Shown: one piece after another, positions 36,172 through 45,150 of the stretch
Numbering within the stretch: the stretch's first letter is position 1
How the letters are laid out: every line of letters starts with the position of its first letter
DNA from: Pseudobdellovibrionaceae bacterium
GTDB lineage: Bacteria; Bdellovibrionota; Bdellovibrionia; Bdellovibrionales; Bdellovibrionaceae
Direction: 5' to 3'
Length of the DNA: 64,000 nt
Assembly: GCA_947449255.1 (NCBI GenBank)
Contig: CANFQX010000005.1
Coordinates: forward strand, 124,001 to 188,000
Notes under the pieces: generated by a model
Told to the model about the DNA's origin: nothing
What the model saw: only the letters and a program-made list of their open reading frames with translations
Databases searched by the model: none
Translations under genes and position numbers: made by a program

Positions 36172-36783
36172 ATGCATTTTGAAAACAGAATCCCACTTAT
36201 ATTGAGTCTTGGCTTTCGTGAAGAGGCCATACCTTCCTTAAAATCTTACATCGATCTCCTGTGGATTTCGAATGAGGAACTAAACCTCATCAGTCGTAAA
36301 ATGACCTTCGAAGACCTGATCGACAATCATGTTATCGATTGTTTACTTCCATTAAAGTCATTTCCAAAATCAGTTAAGAATGTTGCTGATTTTGGCTCTG
36401 GTGGGGGCCTTCCTGGAATTATTTATGCGATCCAATTTCCTGAGATCAAATTTAGCCTTTACGAAAAAAGCCCCAAAAAACAAGAGTTTCTGAATCTCTG
36501 TAAGAAAATAGCACCCAATGTAGAAGTTCTTGGTGATATTCCACAAAACCTAGAGGGCGTGGAATTGGTGACCTGCCGGGCCTTCAAACCCATTGATGTT
36601 ATTCTCGACATCAGCCGTAAATATTATTCACAAGGCGGAAAGTATTTCTTACTTAAAGGTCGCCTAGAAAAAATTGACGAGGAAATTGGCCTGGCAAAAA
36701 AGAAATTTAAAGACCTTAAAGTCGCCGTCGAGCCTTTAAAATCTCCAATCCTTGAAGTTGAACGAAATTTGGTCACTATCTAA
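36172..36783 (+). CDS. rsmG: 16S rRNA (guanine527-N7)-methyltransferase RsmG
   Basis: 203 residues. The SAM loop VADFGSGGGLPGIIYAI and the following LYEKSPKKQEFL are diagnostic of RsmG/GidB, and VTCRAFKPIDVIL matches the conserved RA motif. It methylates G527 of 16S rRNA; loss gives low-level streptomycin resistance in other bacteria. No mnmG (gidA), parA or parB gene is adjacent, unlike the common arrangement near the origin. Confidence 0.95.
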   Translation: MHFENRIPLILSLGFREEAIPSLKSYIDLLWISNEELNLISRKMTFEDLIDNHVIDCLLPLKSFPKSVKNVADFGSGGGLPGIIYAIQFPEIKFSLYEKSPKKQEFLNLCKKIAPNVEVLGDIPQNLEGVELVTCRAFKPIDVILDISRKYYSQGGKYFLLKGRLEKIDEEIGLAKKKFKDLKVAVEPLKSPILEVERNLVTI

Positions 36784-36879
36784 ATTTAATTCATACTCCG
36801 AGGCATTTGGGTTGTCCTCCTTTACAAGCGCAAGAGCCGTCTGTTAAAACTCGAGCACATTTCCTAAGGAGAAAACTCA

Positions 36880-37635
36880 ATGCTTAAAAGTACTCTTGTT
36901 TTAGCTATGTTCCTTTCTGCGACTCTTGCTCATGCGAAAGATTCTTGCTCAACTCTTCCTGATTATAAGGCCCTTAAGGCTGCTCTGACTGAGGCAAGAA
37001 AAGATGCCAATGGTGGTCTTAATTTAGATATGTGGGGCACAATTGTCGATCGCAGCGGGACTGTCTGTGCTGTGGCCTTCACTGGAGAAAAATTTGATTC
37101 TCAGTGGCTTGGAAGCCGAGTGATTTCAGCTCAAAAAGCAAATACGGCCAATGCCTTCAGTTTAAAAGGCTTGGCTCTTTCTACTGCTAATTTATATTCT
37201 GCGGTTCAACCTGGCGGCAGTTTGTTTGGACTTCAAGAAAGCAACCCTGTCGACACTAAAGTAGCTTACGAAGGTGATAGCACTAAATTTGGAACTGCAA
37301 AAGATCCAATGACAAGCAAACGCATCGGTGGAGTCAACGTGTTCGGCGGAGGTCTTGCTCTTTATAATTCTAATGGTGAGATTATCGGAGCTTTAGGCGT
37401 CAGTGGCGATACGTCTTGTGCAGATCATAACATCGCTTGGAAACTTCGAAATAAGTTAAATCTTGATTTTGTTCCTGGCGGAGTAAGTGCTGATAAAAAT
37501 GACCAAATCATCTTTGATATCACAAACGGAAAAAGCACAGCCGGCTTTGGACACCCTGATTGTGGCGGCAAAGAACAAGGGATTTCAAAATCTCTTCCAG
37601 CAACAAAAACTGCACATAAAATCGCTGGAAAATAA
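36880..37635 (+). CDS. Exported GlcG/HbpS-like protein
   Basis: 251 residues with a signal peptide (MLKSTLVLAMFLSATLAHA). The rest matches the GlcG/HbpS fold: ALTEARKDANGG, WGTIVDRSGTVCAVAFTG, then GGVNVFGGGLALYNSNGEIIGALGVSGDTSCADH. HbpS members bind heme or cobalamin-like ligands in the envelope; others are of unknown role. The four or so Cys residues could form disulfides. An AAGGAG lies 9 bases before the ATG. A strong terminator follows at 37712. Confidence 0.85.
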   Translation: MLKSTLVLAMFLSATLAHAKDSCSTLPDYKALKAALTEARKDANGGLNLDMWGTIVDRSGTVCAVAFTGEKFDSQWLGSRVISAQKANTANAFSLKGLALSTANLYSAVQPGGSLFGLQESNPVDTKVAYEGDSTKFGTAKDPMTSKRIGGVNVFGGGLALYNSNGEIIGALGVSGDTSCADHNIAWKLRNKLNLDFVPGGVSADKNDQIIFDITNGKSTAGFGHPDCGGKEQGISKSLPATKTAHKIAGK

Positions 37636-37711
37636 CATTTAAAAATAATTTCAAACATCCAGGCCCATTGCAAATGGTCTGAACTTGAAAGCTTAGCTTA
37701 GTTTATCTAAT

Positions 37712-37748
37712 AAAAAAGTACGATCCGAACGATCGTGCTTTTTTATTT
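37712..37748. terminator. Bidirectional intrinsic terminator
   Basis: AAAAAAGTACGATC pairs with GATCGTGCTTTTTT (one G-U) around CGAAC, with A-run on one side and T-run on the other. It sits between the convergent GlcG-like gene and hmgA and can stop transcription from both directions. Confidence 0.9.
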
Positions 37749-37770
37749 TTGGGAAAGTGTTGTATTAAAA

Positions 37771-39060
37771 CTATCCCTTAAAATGTTTTTTAAACCCCTG
37801 CCAGCAGTCTTGATAATCATCCTGTAAAAAACCTTTTTGCATCGCAAAATCAGTCAACAAATAGGGAACTCGACACTCAAACATGAAGGCCATAGTTTGA
37901 TCAATTTTATGAGGCTTAAGTTCAATATGGCTGGCCGTTTCAAAAGCATCACAATCGGGCCCATGAGCTGCAAAGAAATTATGCAAGCTGCCGCCACCGG
38001 GAACAAATCCCCCGCTTGTTTTAGCATCGTACACTCCTGAAATCAGACCCATATACTCGCTCATGCAATTGCGATGAAAATAAGGGGGGCGGAATGTATT
38101 TTCAGCAACCATCCACCGGGGTGGGAAAATCACAAAATCGATATTTGCTGTTCCTGGCGAGTCACTGGGTGATGTTAAAACTGTAAATATAGAAGGATCT
38201 GGATGATCAAAACTGACCGTGTTGATCGCATTAAATTTTCGCAAGTCATATTTATAAGGAGTGTAGGTCCCGTGCCATGCCACCACATCCAATGGAGAGT
38301 GACCCATTTCAGCCGACCACAATTCGCCACCAAACTTGCCGATCAATTCAAACCTGCCTTCAAGATCTTCGAAAGCAGCCACAGGTACTAAAAAATGCCG
38401 CCGATGAGCCAGTCCATTTGCCCCAATAGGTCCCAACTCAGGGATAACAAAAGGCGCTCCAAAGTTTTCACCAATATAACCGTTGCAGGTGCTGCCCTGC
38501 AATGGATTGACTTGGAATTTTATACCACGAGGAACAACCACAATTTCGCCAACTTCAACCTCTAAGAGGCCCATTTCAGTTTTGACTTCCATTATTCCTG
38601 ACTGGGGAACAATCAAAAAATCGCCGTCGGCATTCATGAAGTACTTATTGCCCATGGACTTACTGAAAGTATAGAGATGAATATGAAGTCCACGCTGCTC
38701 TGAGCTGGCTCCCGTGCCACATACAGTTCTGATGCCTTCAACAAAGTTTTGCTCTGCTGAATTTGATGGATTTGGATTCCATCTCATCTGATTGGGGTTA
38801 AGGTGTTTAGGTTTGAAGAAGGTTTTTTCTGTTAATTCCTTCAATGGATGGAAGGCCTTATGCATCACTGATGGTCGCACCCGATATAGCCATGAAAAAA
38901 GATTTTGAGCTCTGGCCACCGTGAAGGCTGTCCCACTCAATTGCTCAGGATAAAGTCCAAGAGGTGCTAACTGCGGAGAGTTTTGATTTAAGGGCAAGGC
39001 GCCATTTTGTGCTTCTGTAGAAAAGTGATTCCCAAAACCAGATTGATATTTTTTTTCCAT
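37771..39060 (-). CDS. hmgA: Homogentisate 1,2-dioxygenase
   Basis: 429 residues, the usual length. The N terminus YQSGFGNHFSTEAQNGALP and the segments GASSEQRGLHIHLYTFS and FPPRWMVAENTFRPPYFHRN are characteristic; the latter carries the iron ligands His and Glu. It opens the ring of homogentisate to maleylacetoacetate in tyrosine breakdown. The next two enzymes are encoded nearby (maiA at 42.6 kb, fumarylacetoacetase at 40.7 kb) but in separate units. The 4-hydroxyphenylpyruvate dioxygenase gene is not in the window. Confidence 0.97.
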   Translation of the reverse strand: MEKKYQSGFGNHFSTEAQNGALPLNQNSPQLAPLGLYPEQLSGTAFTVARAQNLFSWLYRVRPSVMHKAFHPLKELTEKTFFKPKHLNPNQMRWNPNPSNSAEQNFVEGIRTVCGTGASSEQRGLHIHLYTFSKSMGNKYFMNADGDFLIVPQSGIMEVKTEMGLLEVEVGEIVVVPRGIKFQVNPLQGSTCNGYIGENFGAPFVIPELGPIGANGLAHRRHFLVPVAAFEDLEGRFELIGKFGGELWSAEMGHSPLDVVAWHGTYTPYKYDLRKFNAINTVSFDHPDPSIFTVLTSPSDSPGTANIDFVIFPPRWMVAENTFRPPYFHRNCMSEYMGLISGVYDAKTSGGFVPGGGSLHNFFAAHGPDCDAFETASHIELKPHKIDQTMAFMFECRVPYLLTDFAMQKGFLQDDYQDCWQGFKKHFKG

Positions 39061-39252
39061 GGGCGAAATCTAATCAGGTCTAACGGCACGTTGTCAACTC
39101 TTCGAGTAGGCAAACTAAATAAGCCCTGCCCCATCAAACCTTAAGAAATATTCGAGTTCAATCCCTGAGTAGGCCATTAAATCTGAGCAATAGAGGCCTT
39201 TTTCATTTTTTCTAAGTTGATATTTCATAGGTCTTTCGGTCATAACCTAGGC

Positions 39253-39564
39253 ATGGATTTATCAAAAATACCAATAGACATTGATGCCGACCTTCAAGAG
39301 TTGATTCCGAAATTTCTGGACAATCGCAGAATTGACATCCTGTCATTGAAATCCTTTATAAACGAAAATGATCAGACCGCTATTGCCCACCTTGCACATA
39401 AAATAAAAGGATCAGCCGCGGGATATGGTTTTATTGGACTTAGCGAGATGGCCCTCGATATTGAAAATGCCTTAAAAAGCCATGAGCCAGAGAAACTGCC
39501 AAAAATTGCTGATGAAATGACATCCTATTTAGAAAAAATTGAAATCAGTTATATTGCTTTTTAA
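39253..39564 (+). CDS. Hpt-domain phosphotransfer protein
   Basis: About 103 residues, a single Hpt four-helix domain. The phospho-accepting His lies in AHLAHKIKGSAAGYGF. A helix with LSEMALDIENALKS follows, as in other Hpt domains. It would pass phosphate between a hybrid kinase and a receiver. The receiver gene 118 bases downstream on the same strand is the obvious candidate partner. The frame opens at 39217; I prefer the ATG at 39253, where the domain begins and an AGG lies just upstream. Confidence 0.88.
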   Translation: MDLSKIPIDIDADLQELIPKFLDNRRIDILSLKSFINENDQTAIAHLAHKIKGSAAGYGFIGLSEMALDIENALKSHEPEKLPKIADEMTSYLEKIEISYIAF

Positions 39565-39681
39565 CTGCTTTTCTTATTTAGATCATTCCAGAACCAGAGG
39601 ACAGTCAGGTTAAGCCTAGGATAATTTATTGTACAAAAATTTGTTTGTTTGATAGATTAAAAAAATAATTAACTGAATTCC

Positions 39682-40197
39682 ATGAGGTTCGCAGTGATTG
39701 AACATGATGAAAAAAGTCGACTGCTGATTGTCGAAGATGATTCAGATATCCGTGAGCTCTTAAAATACTTCCTAAAAGATTTTGTGGATGAAATTATAGA
39801 AGCCGAAAATGGCAAGTTGGGTCTTGAGTTAGTCAAAAATCAAGAATTTGACACCATCCTATCAGACATCGAAATGCCAGAAATGAATGGCTTGAAATTC
39901 TTAGCCTACGTTCGCTCCTTAGGAAAAATGACTCCTTTTGTAGTGTTGACTGCTCATGGTGATCACTCCAGAGCATTGGAAGCGCTTTCATTGGGAGCTT
40001 TTGATTTCATTACCAAAGATTCTAAAAAGAAGATTTTTGTTGAAAGTGTTTGTGCGGCACTTAAACTTGGTCGAGAAATTAAAACATCTAAAAATGATAC
40101 CATTCACTCAAATCATCTGCGAAAATTATACACTGAGATGGCTAAATCTTCAGAACTACGGCTCCGTAAAATCATTGCAGATATGGCCACAACTTGA
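39682..40197 (+). CDS. Receiver-domain response regulator
   Basis: 171 residues: a receiver domain (IVEDDSDIREL, phospho-Asp in ILSDIEMPEMNG, Thr in VLTAHGD, Lys in FITKDSKKK) and a 40-residue charged helical tail without a known output domain. It probably acts as a signalling relay with the Hpt protein upstream. The gap between them contains no terminator that I can see, so they may be co-transcribed. Confidence 0.88.
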   Translation: MRFAVIEHDEKSRLLIVEDDSDIRELLKYFLKDFVDEIIEAENGKLGLELVKNQEFDTILSDIEMPEMNGLKFLAYVRSLGKMTPFVVLTAHGDHSRALEALSLGAFDFITKDSKKKIFVESVCAALKLGREIKTSKNDTIHSNHLRKLYTEMAKSSELRLRKIIADMATT

Positions 40198-40229
40198 AAT
40201 ATTAAACTAGCATAATTGGTGGAGACTTC

Positions 40230-40637
40230 ATGGTAAAAATGTTAGCAACTTATCAGGGCGAAAAACATTGTGAAGTAGTCCACCAGCCCTCGAACTCCGC
40301 CATCTCTACCGATGCTCCTCGTGACAATCATGGCAAGGGAGAGACCTTTTCTCCAACCGATTTGATTGGTGCCGCAATGGCAACTTGCATGCTCACAACA
40401 ATGGCGATTCTTAGCGAAAAAGACTCCCTGAATCTGATGGGAGCACAGGTCTCTATTAGCAAAGAGATGGCCACGAATCCTCGCCGCATTGGTGAGCTCT
40501 CCATAATTCTGCGGCTGCCGAGAAATATTCCTGAAAAACACAGAGCAAAGATTGAAAGCTACGCCCTCAACTGTCCCGTTGCACGCAGCCTTCATCCTGA
40601 ATTAAAAATACCTGTTGAGTTCATTTACGATATTTAA
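40230..40637 (+). CDS. OsmC-family peroxiredoxin-like protein
   Basis: 135 residues. The two OsmC cysteines are visible in AAMATCMLTTM and ALNCPVARSLHPEL, and the FSPTDLIGAA motif precedes the first. OsmC/Ohr proteins reduce organic hydroperoxides; this short form is of the general OsmC subgroup. The stop codon TAA lies inside the left end of dispersed element copy B, so the gene ends directly in the hairpin element. Confidence 0.9.
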   Translation: MVKMLATYQGEKHCEVVHQPSNSAISTDAPRDNHGKGETFSPTDLIGAAMATCMLTTMAILSEKDSLNLMGAQVSISKEMATNPRRIGELSIILRLPRNIPEKHRAKIESYALNCPVARSLHPELKIPVEFIYDI

Positions 40638-40718
40638 TACAGCTGCCCTCGGTATGAGTTGATCTGGCCATCCTATGCAGCCTTCCTCAAGCGCATCGTG
40701 CGCTTGAGGGCAAAGTAT
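40633..40718 (+). repeat. Dispersed hairpin element, copy B
   Basis: Starts TTTAATACAGCTG, passes through GATCTGGCCATCCTATGCAG and ends in a stem-loop CCTCAAGCGCA-TCG-TGCGCTTGAGG at 40685-40709. Compared with copy C, the stem has a C for G at the fourth position and the matching G for C on the other arm, so pairing is kept by a double change. It lies between the convergent osmC and fumarylacetoacetase genes and supplies the stop codon of osmC. Confidence 0.85.
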
Positions 40719-40732
40719 ACAATCAGTAATTT

Positions 40733-41719
40733 CTAAAGATTCTTTCCTGCAACTTTTTGATTGATAGTTCCAAAAATATTCTGACCATTTTCGCCTAGCA
40801 TTTTTATTTCTATCGTATCGCCGGACTTCATAAATGGTGTTTTTGGCATACCCGTTTCAATTGTTTCAATCATTCTTACTTCAGCCAAACAGCTTGAGCC
40901 CATTTTGTGATCTTCATTAGAAACAGTTCCACTTCCAATAATGCTGCCAGCCGCTAAGTTCCTGGTTTTTGCTGCATGAGCGATCAACTGTCCAAAATGA
41001 AAATGCATTGCACCCGCATTGGCCTTGCCAAAAAATTGACCATTATAGTCTACTAGCAATGGTAAATGAACTCGGCCTTCCTTATAGGATCCACCCAATT
41101 CGTCTGCAGTCACAGCAAAAGGTGAAAGAGCAGATGCAGGCTTACTTTGGAAGAAACCAAATCCCGACGCCAATTCTTCTGGTATTAACCCACGCAGAGA
41201 CACATCATTTATCAAAACAAATAATTTAATATGCTTCAATGCCTCTTCTGCTGAAATTCCCATGGGCACAAAATCTGTAATAACTCCAACTTCACCTTCA
41301 AAGTCAGTCCCATGTGCAAAATCGACCTGAGGAATATTTTCAGTTGGCGCCAAAAACTTCCCACACTCGCCTTGATACATCAGTGGAACTGTCGTCAAGG
41401 TCTCTGGCAGGGGTGCCTTTCTTGCCATTCGTACAAGCTTCACATGATAAATAAAAGCTGAACCATCAGCAAACAACCAAGTTCTTGGCATTGCTGAATG
41501 AAAATCAGATTCATTGACCGCGAATGAATTTACTGCATTTCCTTGATTTAAAGCTGCATAAATATTTGCCAGCTCTGGCTCAAGTTCATTCCACTTTTCA
41601 ATTGCCTCGCGAAGACTTGGGCAAAGGTGAGAAGCATCAACAGCAGTCTTTAAATCACGACTGACAACACACAATGTGCCATCTGGCCGATCTTTCGATT
41701 TCAATGAACCAAATTTCAT
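40733..41719 (-). CDS. Fumarylacetoacetate hydrolase
   Basis: 328 residues of the FAH superfamily. The C-terminal catalytic domain shows VDFAHGTDFEGEVGVITDF and the metal-binding Glu/Asp residues, FVLINDVSLRG, and the GSGTVSNEDHKMGSSCLAEVRM block (here shortened in wording). With hmgA and maiA nearby, cleavage of fumarylacetoacetate to fumarate and acetoacetate is the likely role. Its closely spaced downstream partner is an outer-membrane protein gene read before it on the same strand (8 bases apart). Confidence 0.88.
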   Translation of the reverse strand: MKFGSLKSKDRPDGTLCVVSRDLKTAVDASHLCPSLREAIEKWNELEPELANIYAALNQGNAVNSFAVNESDFHSAMPRTWLFADGSAFIYHVKLVRMARKAPLPETLTTVPLMYQGECGKFLAPTENIPQVDFAHGTDFEGEVGVITDFVPMGISAEEALKHIKLFVLINDVSLRGLIPEELASGFGFFQSKPASALSPFAVTADELGGSYKEGRVHLPLLVDYNGQFFGKANAGAMHFHFGQLIAHAAKTRNLAAGSIIGSGTVSNEDHKMGSSCLAEVRMIETIETGMPKTPFMKSGDTIEIKMLGENGQNIFGTINQKVAGKNL

Positions 41720-41727
41720 AAATATTC

Positions 41728-42351
41728 CTAATTAAATGTAATGAACAAATTAGCACCGACAGCTCTATAGTTTGTTAAACTATAGTTATCGACTGGAGAC
41801 TTAGCTACCGTATCACCATAGCTCTCAAAATAGATAGTTGCGCCAAACTGTGGCGCAAATTTAAAGCTGGCTCCAAAAATAAAAGGAACCATTAGATTTT
41901 TAACTTCAGAGAGCCTGCAGTTTGGAAGATCACAAGACTTATCTAAGTTCATGCCTAAAGATACTCCGGCAAAAACCCCCGCATGATCTTCAAAATTAAA
42001 TAGGAATGCCAAAGGGACATCTAGATAATTCATTTTGATTTTATTTTCAATCCCACCACTGGTCACGGCTAAAGGGCGTTGAGTATATAACATTCCGGTT
42101 CTGATAAATAATTTTCCTGAAACAGGAAAATGGACTACCCCACCAAATTGTGAAGTTGTTTGTGAGGTCGTAGAGAAAGTGCCTCCCTCAACGTCACCAG
42201 ATTGTGAGCGCACACCTATTTCTACCCCATAATCAGCATCGGCCAAAGCCGCAATATCAGCCTTGGCAGATATTGCCAAAAAGCTCAAAAACAGAAAACC
42301 CGTCATACTGATAATAGACCCAAAAGCACTGAGCAGAGTTTGTTTCTTCAT
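41728..42351 (-). CDS. Outer-membrane beta-barrel protein
   Basis: 207 residues with a signal peptide (ending near AISAKA). The mature part alternates hydrophobic and polar residues in strands (FIRTGMLYTQRPLAVT, GVFAGVSLGMNLD, FGATIYFESYGD) and ends in an aromatic residue pattern (NLFITFN), typical of small OmpX/porin-like barrels. Two Cys near residue 145 could pair. It lies 8 bases before the fumarylacetoacetase gene on the same strand; a functional link is not obvious. Confidence 0.78.
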   Translation of the reverse strand: MKKQTLLSAFGSIISMTGFLFLSFLAISAKADIAALADADYGVEIGVRSQSGDVEGGTFSTTSQTTSQFGGVVHFPVSGKLFIRTGMLYTQRPLAVTSGGIENKIKMNYLDVPLAFLFNFEDHAGVFAGVSLGMNLDKSCDLPNCRLSEVKNLMVPFIFGASFKFAPQFGATIYFESYGDTVAKSPVDNYSLTNYRAVGANLFITFN

Positions 42352-42581
42352 GAAACCTCCTAATTTGAATAAAGTCTTTCACATATTGGTAAAATTATCA
42401 AAACACCTCATGGCATAACTTAAATTTCAATCCTCACTGCATGTTGGGCGGATGCCATCGAGGAATCCGATGATGCATAACATCTCATTCTGAAGAAATA
42501 CTGCCTAATGCCAAACTCTGAGGTTAGATAAACAAGTCGACTTAGTGTTTGTAAGATATTTTTAAAAAATTGGAATTCATC

Positions 42582-43241
42582 ATGCCTCATCTTGTCCTGT
42601 ATAATTACTTCCGAAGCTCAACTTCTTTTCGTGTCCGGGCGGCTCTCCATCTAAAAGGGCTAGATTTTGAATATAAACCAGTCAATCTGCTTAAAGGCGA
42701 ACAACATCTGCCGCAATATCGAAACATAAATCCAATGGGTGGTGTTCCGGCCTTGGTTCACAAAGAGAAAGTGATTTCGGATTCGACGGCGATCTTAGAA
42801 TATCTCAACGAAGTCTTTCCTGAACCCAATTTATTCCCTGAGGATCCCTATCTCAGAGCTCGAGTTCGGGAAGTTTGTGAAATTGTGAATTCATCAATGC
42901 ATCCCTATGGAAATTTGAAAGTTTTGCAACACCTGACAGTAGCTCACGGCTATACCCATGAACAAAAAGATCAATGGGTGCAGAAATGGACAACCCAAGG
43001 GCTTGAGGCACTTGAAACTATTTTATCCAATTTTGCTGGCGATTATTGCTTTGGCAATAGAGTCACAATGGCTGACCTCTATGTCTTCCCACAGCTGATC
43101 ACCTGCCAACGTTTCAACGTGGACTTATCAAAATATAGCCTCTTGATGAAAATATTTAAGAATTGCGAATATCATCCAGATTTTATTAAAGCACATTTAT
43201 CAAATCAGATTGATACTCCGGAGGAGCTGAGAAAATCTTAA
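42582..43241 (+). CDS. maiA: Maleylacetoacetate isomerase (zeta-class GST)
   Basis: About 219 residues. The N-terminal thioredoxin-like domain has YFRSSTSFRVRAALHLKG, where the zeta-class active site is usually SSCSxRVR; Thr replaces Cys here, while both flanking Ser and the Arg remain. NPMGGVPALV and SDSTAILEYL bind glutathione. It converts maleylacetoacetate to fumarylacetoacetate. The frame opens at TTG 42570; GGA seven bases before ATG 42582 favours the latter. A hairpin (CATCG/CGATG) lies in the 230-base upstream gap. Confidence 0.92.
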   Translation: MPHLVLYNYFRSSTSFRVRAALHLKGLDFEYKPVNLLKGEQHLPQYRNINPMGGVPALVHKEKVISDSTAILEYLNEVFPEPNLFPEDPYLRARVREVCEIVNSSMHPYGNLKVLQHLTVAHGYTHEQKDQWVQKWTTQGLEALETILSNFAGDYCFGNRVTMADLYVFPQLITCQRFNVDLSKYSLLMKIFKNCEYHPDFIKAHLSNQIDTPEELRKS

Positions 43242-43258
43242 TGTGAATGGGGAAAACT

Positions 43259-44137
43259 CTAACCTCGTCCTAAGAAAAGAAAGTTCCACTTATCAATCAC
43301 TGGGATTAAAATAAAAATCAACATGCTGACATTAAGCCACATAAAAAAGGCCAACCAGCGCTGTTCGCCTTTTGATTTATAGTACCTAACGAGCTCTTGA
43401 ATAATTTTAAAAACAAGGGGCAATGTTAACAAAATATACAGCCAGTTCACATGAACAAAAAGTGGCGCCGCCAGAGCAACCCCAACATAAGCGAAGGTGT
43501 ACATAACGATTTGATATAAAGTGATATCTAGTCCCTTTGCCACTGGCAAAGTTGGTATTCCACCGGCTGCGTAATCATCTTTATACCGAATAGCAAGCAC
43601 CCAAAAATGCGGCATCTGCCACAGAAACATAATCAGAAAAAGGTAAATAGATTCAGAATTAAAAATATCAGGATTCGCTGCTGCATAACCGATGGTCACC
43701 GGCAGCGCCCCAGGAATAGCACCAGGGACCGCGGCATAAGCCCATTTTCTTTTTAGATATAATGTGTAGGGCCCATTGTATAAAAACACACTCAAAAGAC
43801 CGACCAATCCGGCAACCACTTGAACCTCGAAAAGCAATTGCAGTCCAACTAGTGTAAATAACACGGCCAAAATTGCGGCAGCAGCGGGCTTAATTTTACC
43901 AGAGGGGATTGGGCGCAAAATGGTTCTTGGCATTTTTGCATCAAGCTTTGCGTCTTGAACCTGATTTAGGGCAAGGCAACCGGAACTCAAAAAATAAATT
44001 CCGAGAATGACCTTCAGAAATATTTTCCAATCAAAAGAATCTTCATTCTGAAAACCAGTGGCATAGCCTGCCAATCCCGCAAGGACTGAAAAAACAACTA
44101 TGCCAAACTTAGTAAGGTCTGCGAATAATTTTAACAC
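43259..44137 (-). CDS. ctaB: Protoheme IX farnesyltransferase (heme O synthase)
   Basis: 292 residues with about eight membrane helices. The prenyl-diphosphate motif is seen as NQVQDAKLDAKMPRT followed by RPIPSGK, and a second polar loop as DDYAAGGIPTLPVAKG. It makes heme O for the adjacent oxidase. It is the last gene of the cytochrome oxidase operon, three bases after coxD. Confidence 0.95.
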   Translation of the reverse strand: MLKLFADLTKFGIVVFSVLAGLAGYATGFQNEDSFDWKIFLKVILGIYFLSSGCLALNQVQDAKLDAKMPRTILRPIPSGKIKPAAAAILAVLFTLVGLQLLFEVQVVAGLVGLLSVFLYNGPYTLYLKRKWAYAAVPGAIPGALPVTIGYAAANPDIFNSESIYLFLIMFLWQMPHFWVLAIRYKDDYAAGGIPTLPVAKGLDITLYQIVMYTFAYVGVALAAPLFVHVNWLYILLTLPLVFKIIQELVRYYKSKGEQRWLAFFMWLNVSMLIFILIPVIDKWNFLFLGRG

Positions 44138-44140
44138 TGA

Positions 44141-44479
44141 CTAAAGTGGACTGACTTCAACAACACGAGTCACAATATCAATCACACAGAATATCAACAA
44201 TACTGCCAGCATAATGAAGCCAGTACTGAAAATGATTCGATTCATATTGTTGTCGTCTTTCAAATGCATAAAATAAAGCAAAACAAATGTCGCTTTAACA
44301 GCTGCAATGATGAAAGCAATAGGAGCAGCAAATGCACCTAGTTGAGTGTGAAATTGATGCGCAATCACAGTTAAGAACGTCAATGCAAACAAGACTCCTG
44401 CCACTTTAAAATAAGTAGACATCGGTGCAATGTGCGGATGAAGAACATTTGGATCATTTTTATGATTATTGCCAGCCAT
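44141..44479 (-). CDS. coxD: Cytochrome c oxidase subunit IV (bacterial small subunit)
   Basis: About 112 residues with three membrane helices (YFKVAGVLFALTFLTVIAH, AFIIAAVKATFVLLYFMHL, IFSTGFIMLAVLLIFCVID). The FVLLYFMHLK block is the signature of the prokaryotic subunit IV. The frame opens at 44572, inside coxC, but GGTGGG before the ATG at 44479 and the family N terminus support the shorter form, which leaves two bases after the coxC stop. Confidence 0.92.
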   Translation of the reverse strand: MAGNNHKNDPNVLHPHIAPMSTYFKVAGVLFALTFLTVIAHQFHTQLGAFAAPIAFIIAAVKATFVLLYFMHLKDDNNMNRIIFSTGFIMLAVLLIFCVIDIVTRVVEVSPL

Positions 44480-44481
44480 GT

Positions 44482-45150
44482 TTAACCCACCAAATAAAGA
44501 AGAGGGAAAAGGAAGATCCAAATCAAATCGACGATATGCCAGAAAATTCCAACACCCTCGACTGGGATCCAATACTGCGAATGAAAATCACCGCGAATAG
44601 TTCTGATCAAAAGCCAAGTGATCAATCCCATTCCAATCAATACATGCAGTCCATGAAGCCCCGTCATGCAGTAATAAAAACCGAAGTACATGCCAAGATT
44701 TGCATGTTCAGCCCCAACCTTAGCAGCATCCAGATAGCGACCTGGGTACAATCCTAAATGGAATTTATGTGTGTACTCAAAATACTTGATACACATAAAA
44801 ATAGCGCCACAAAGAATTGTGGTACCCATTGCAATCGCAGCCTTCTTAGTTTGATTCTTTTGAACGAATGAAATTGAAATAGCCATTGTGAAGGAAGAAA
44901 ATATCAACACAAGCGTATTGATGAAACCCATTTTCCAATCCAAAGACTTTGCACCCTCTGCAAACATTTCTGGATAAATAGCATGAAAAATCGAATAGCC
45001 AACCAAGATCGCCCCAAACATGAGAATCTCAGTGACCATAAATAACCAAATACCCTGCTTACCACTTTCATACTCTTGATTCGCATCTCTAAAGTGATGA
45101 GAAACATGAGCCGTCGGTGTTTTACCGTGTGCTGTGCTATCTGTACTCAT
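44482..45150 (-). CDS. coxC: Cytochrome c oxidase subunit III
   Basis: 222 residues with five to six helices. [18 protein letters not shown] and the [14 protein letters not shown] block with conserved His are typical, and the C terminus ends [18 protein letters not shown]. It stabilises the catalytic core and proton uptake. Its start overlaps the coxA stop by 14 bases. Confidence 0.95.
   Translation of the reverse strand: MSTDSTAHGKTPTAHVSHHFRDANQEYESGKQGIWLFMVTEILMFGAILVGYSIFHAIYPEMFAEGAKSLDWKMGFINTLVLIFSSFTMAISISFVQKNQTKKAAIAMGTTILCGAIFMCIKYFEYTHKFHLGLYPGRYLDAAKVGAEHANLGMYFGFYYCMTGLHGLHVLIGMGLITWLLIRTIRGDFHSQYWIPVEGVGIFWHIVDLIWIFLFPLLYLVG

Noticed and set aside
42461-42495. Hairpin upstream of maiA as a terminator or repeat
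   Set aside because: The CATCG/CGATG stem is short with bulges, has no T-run and no second copy in the window.
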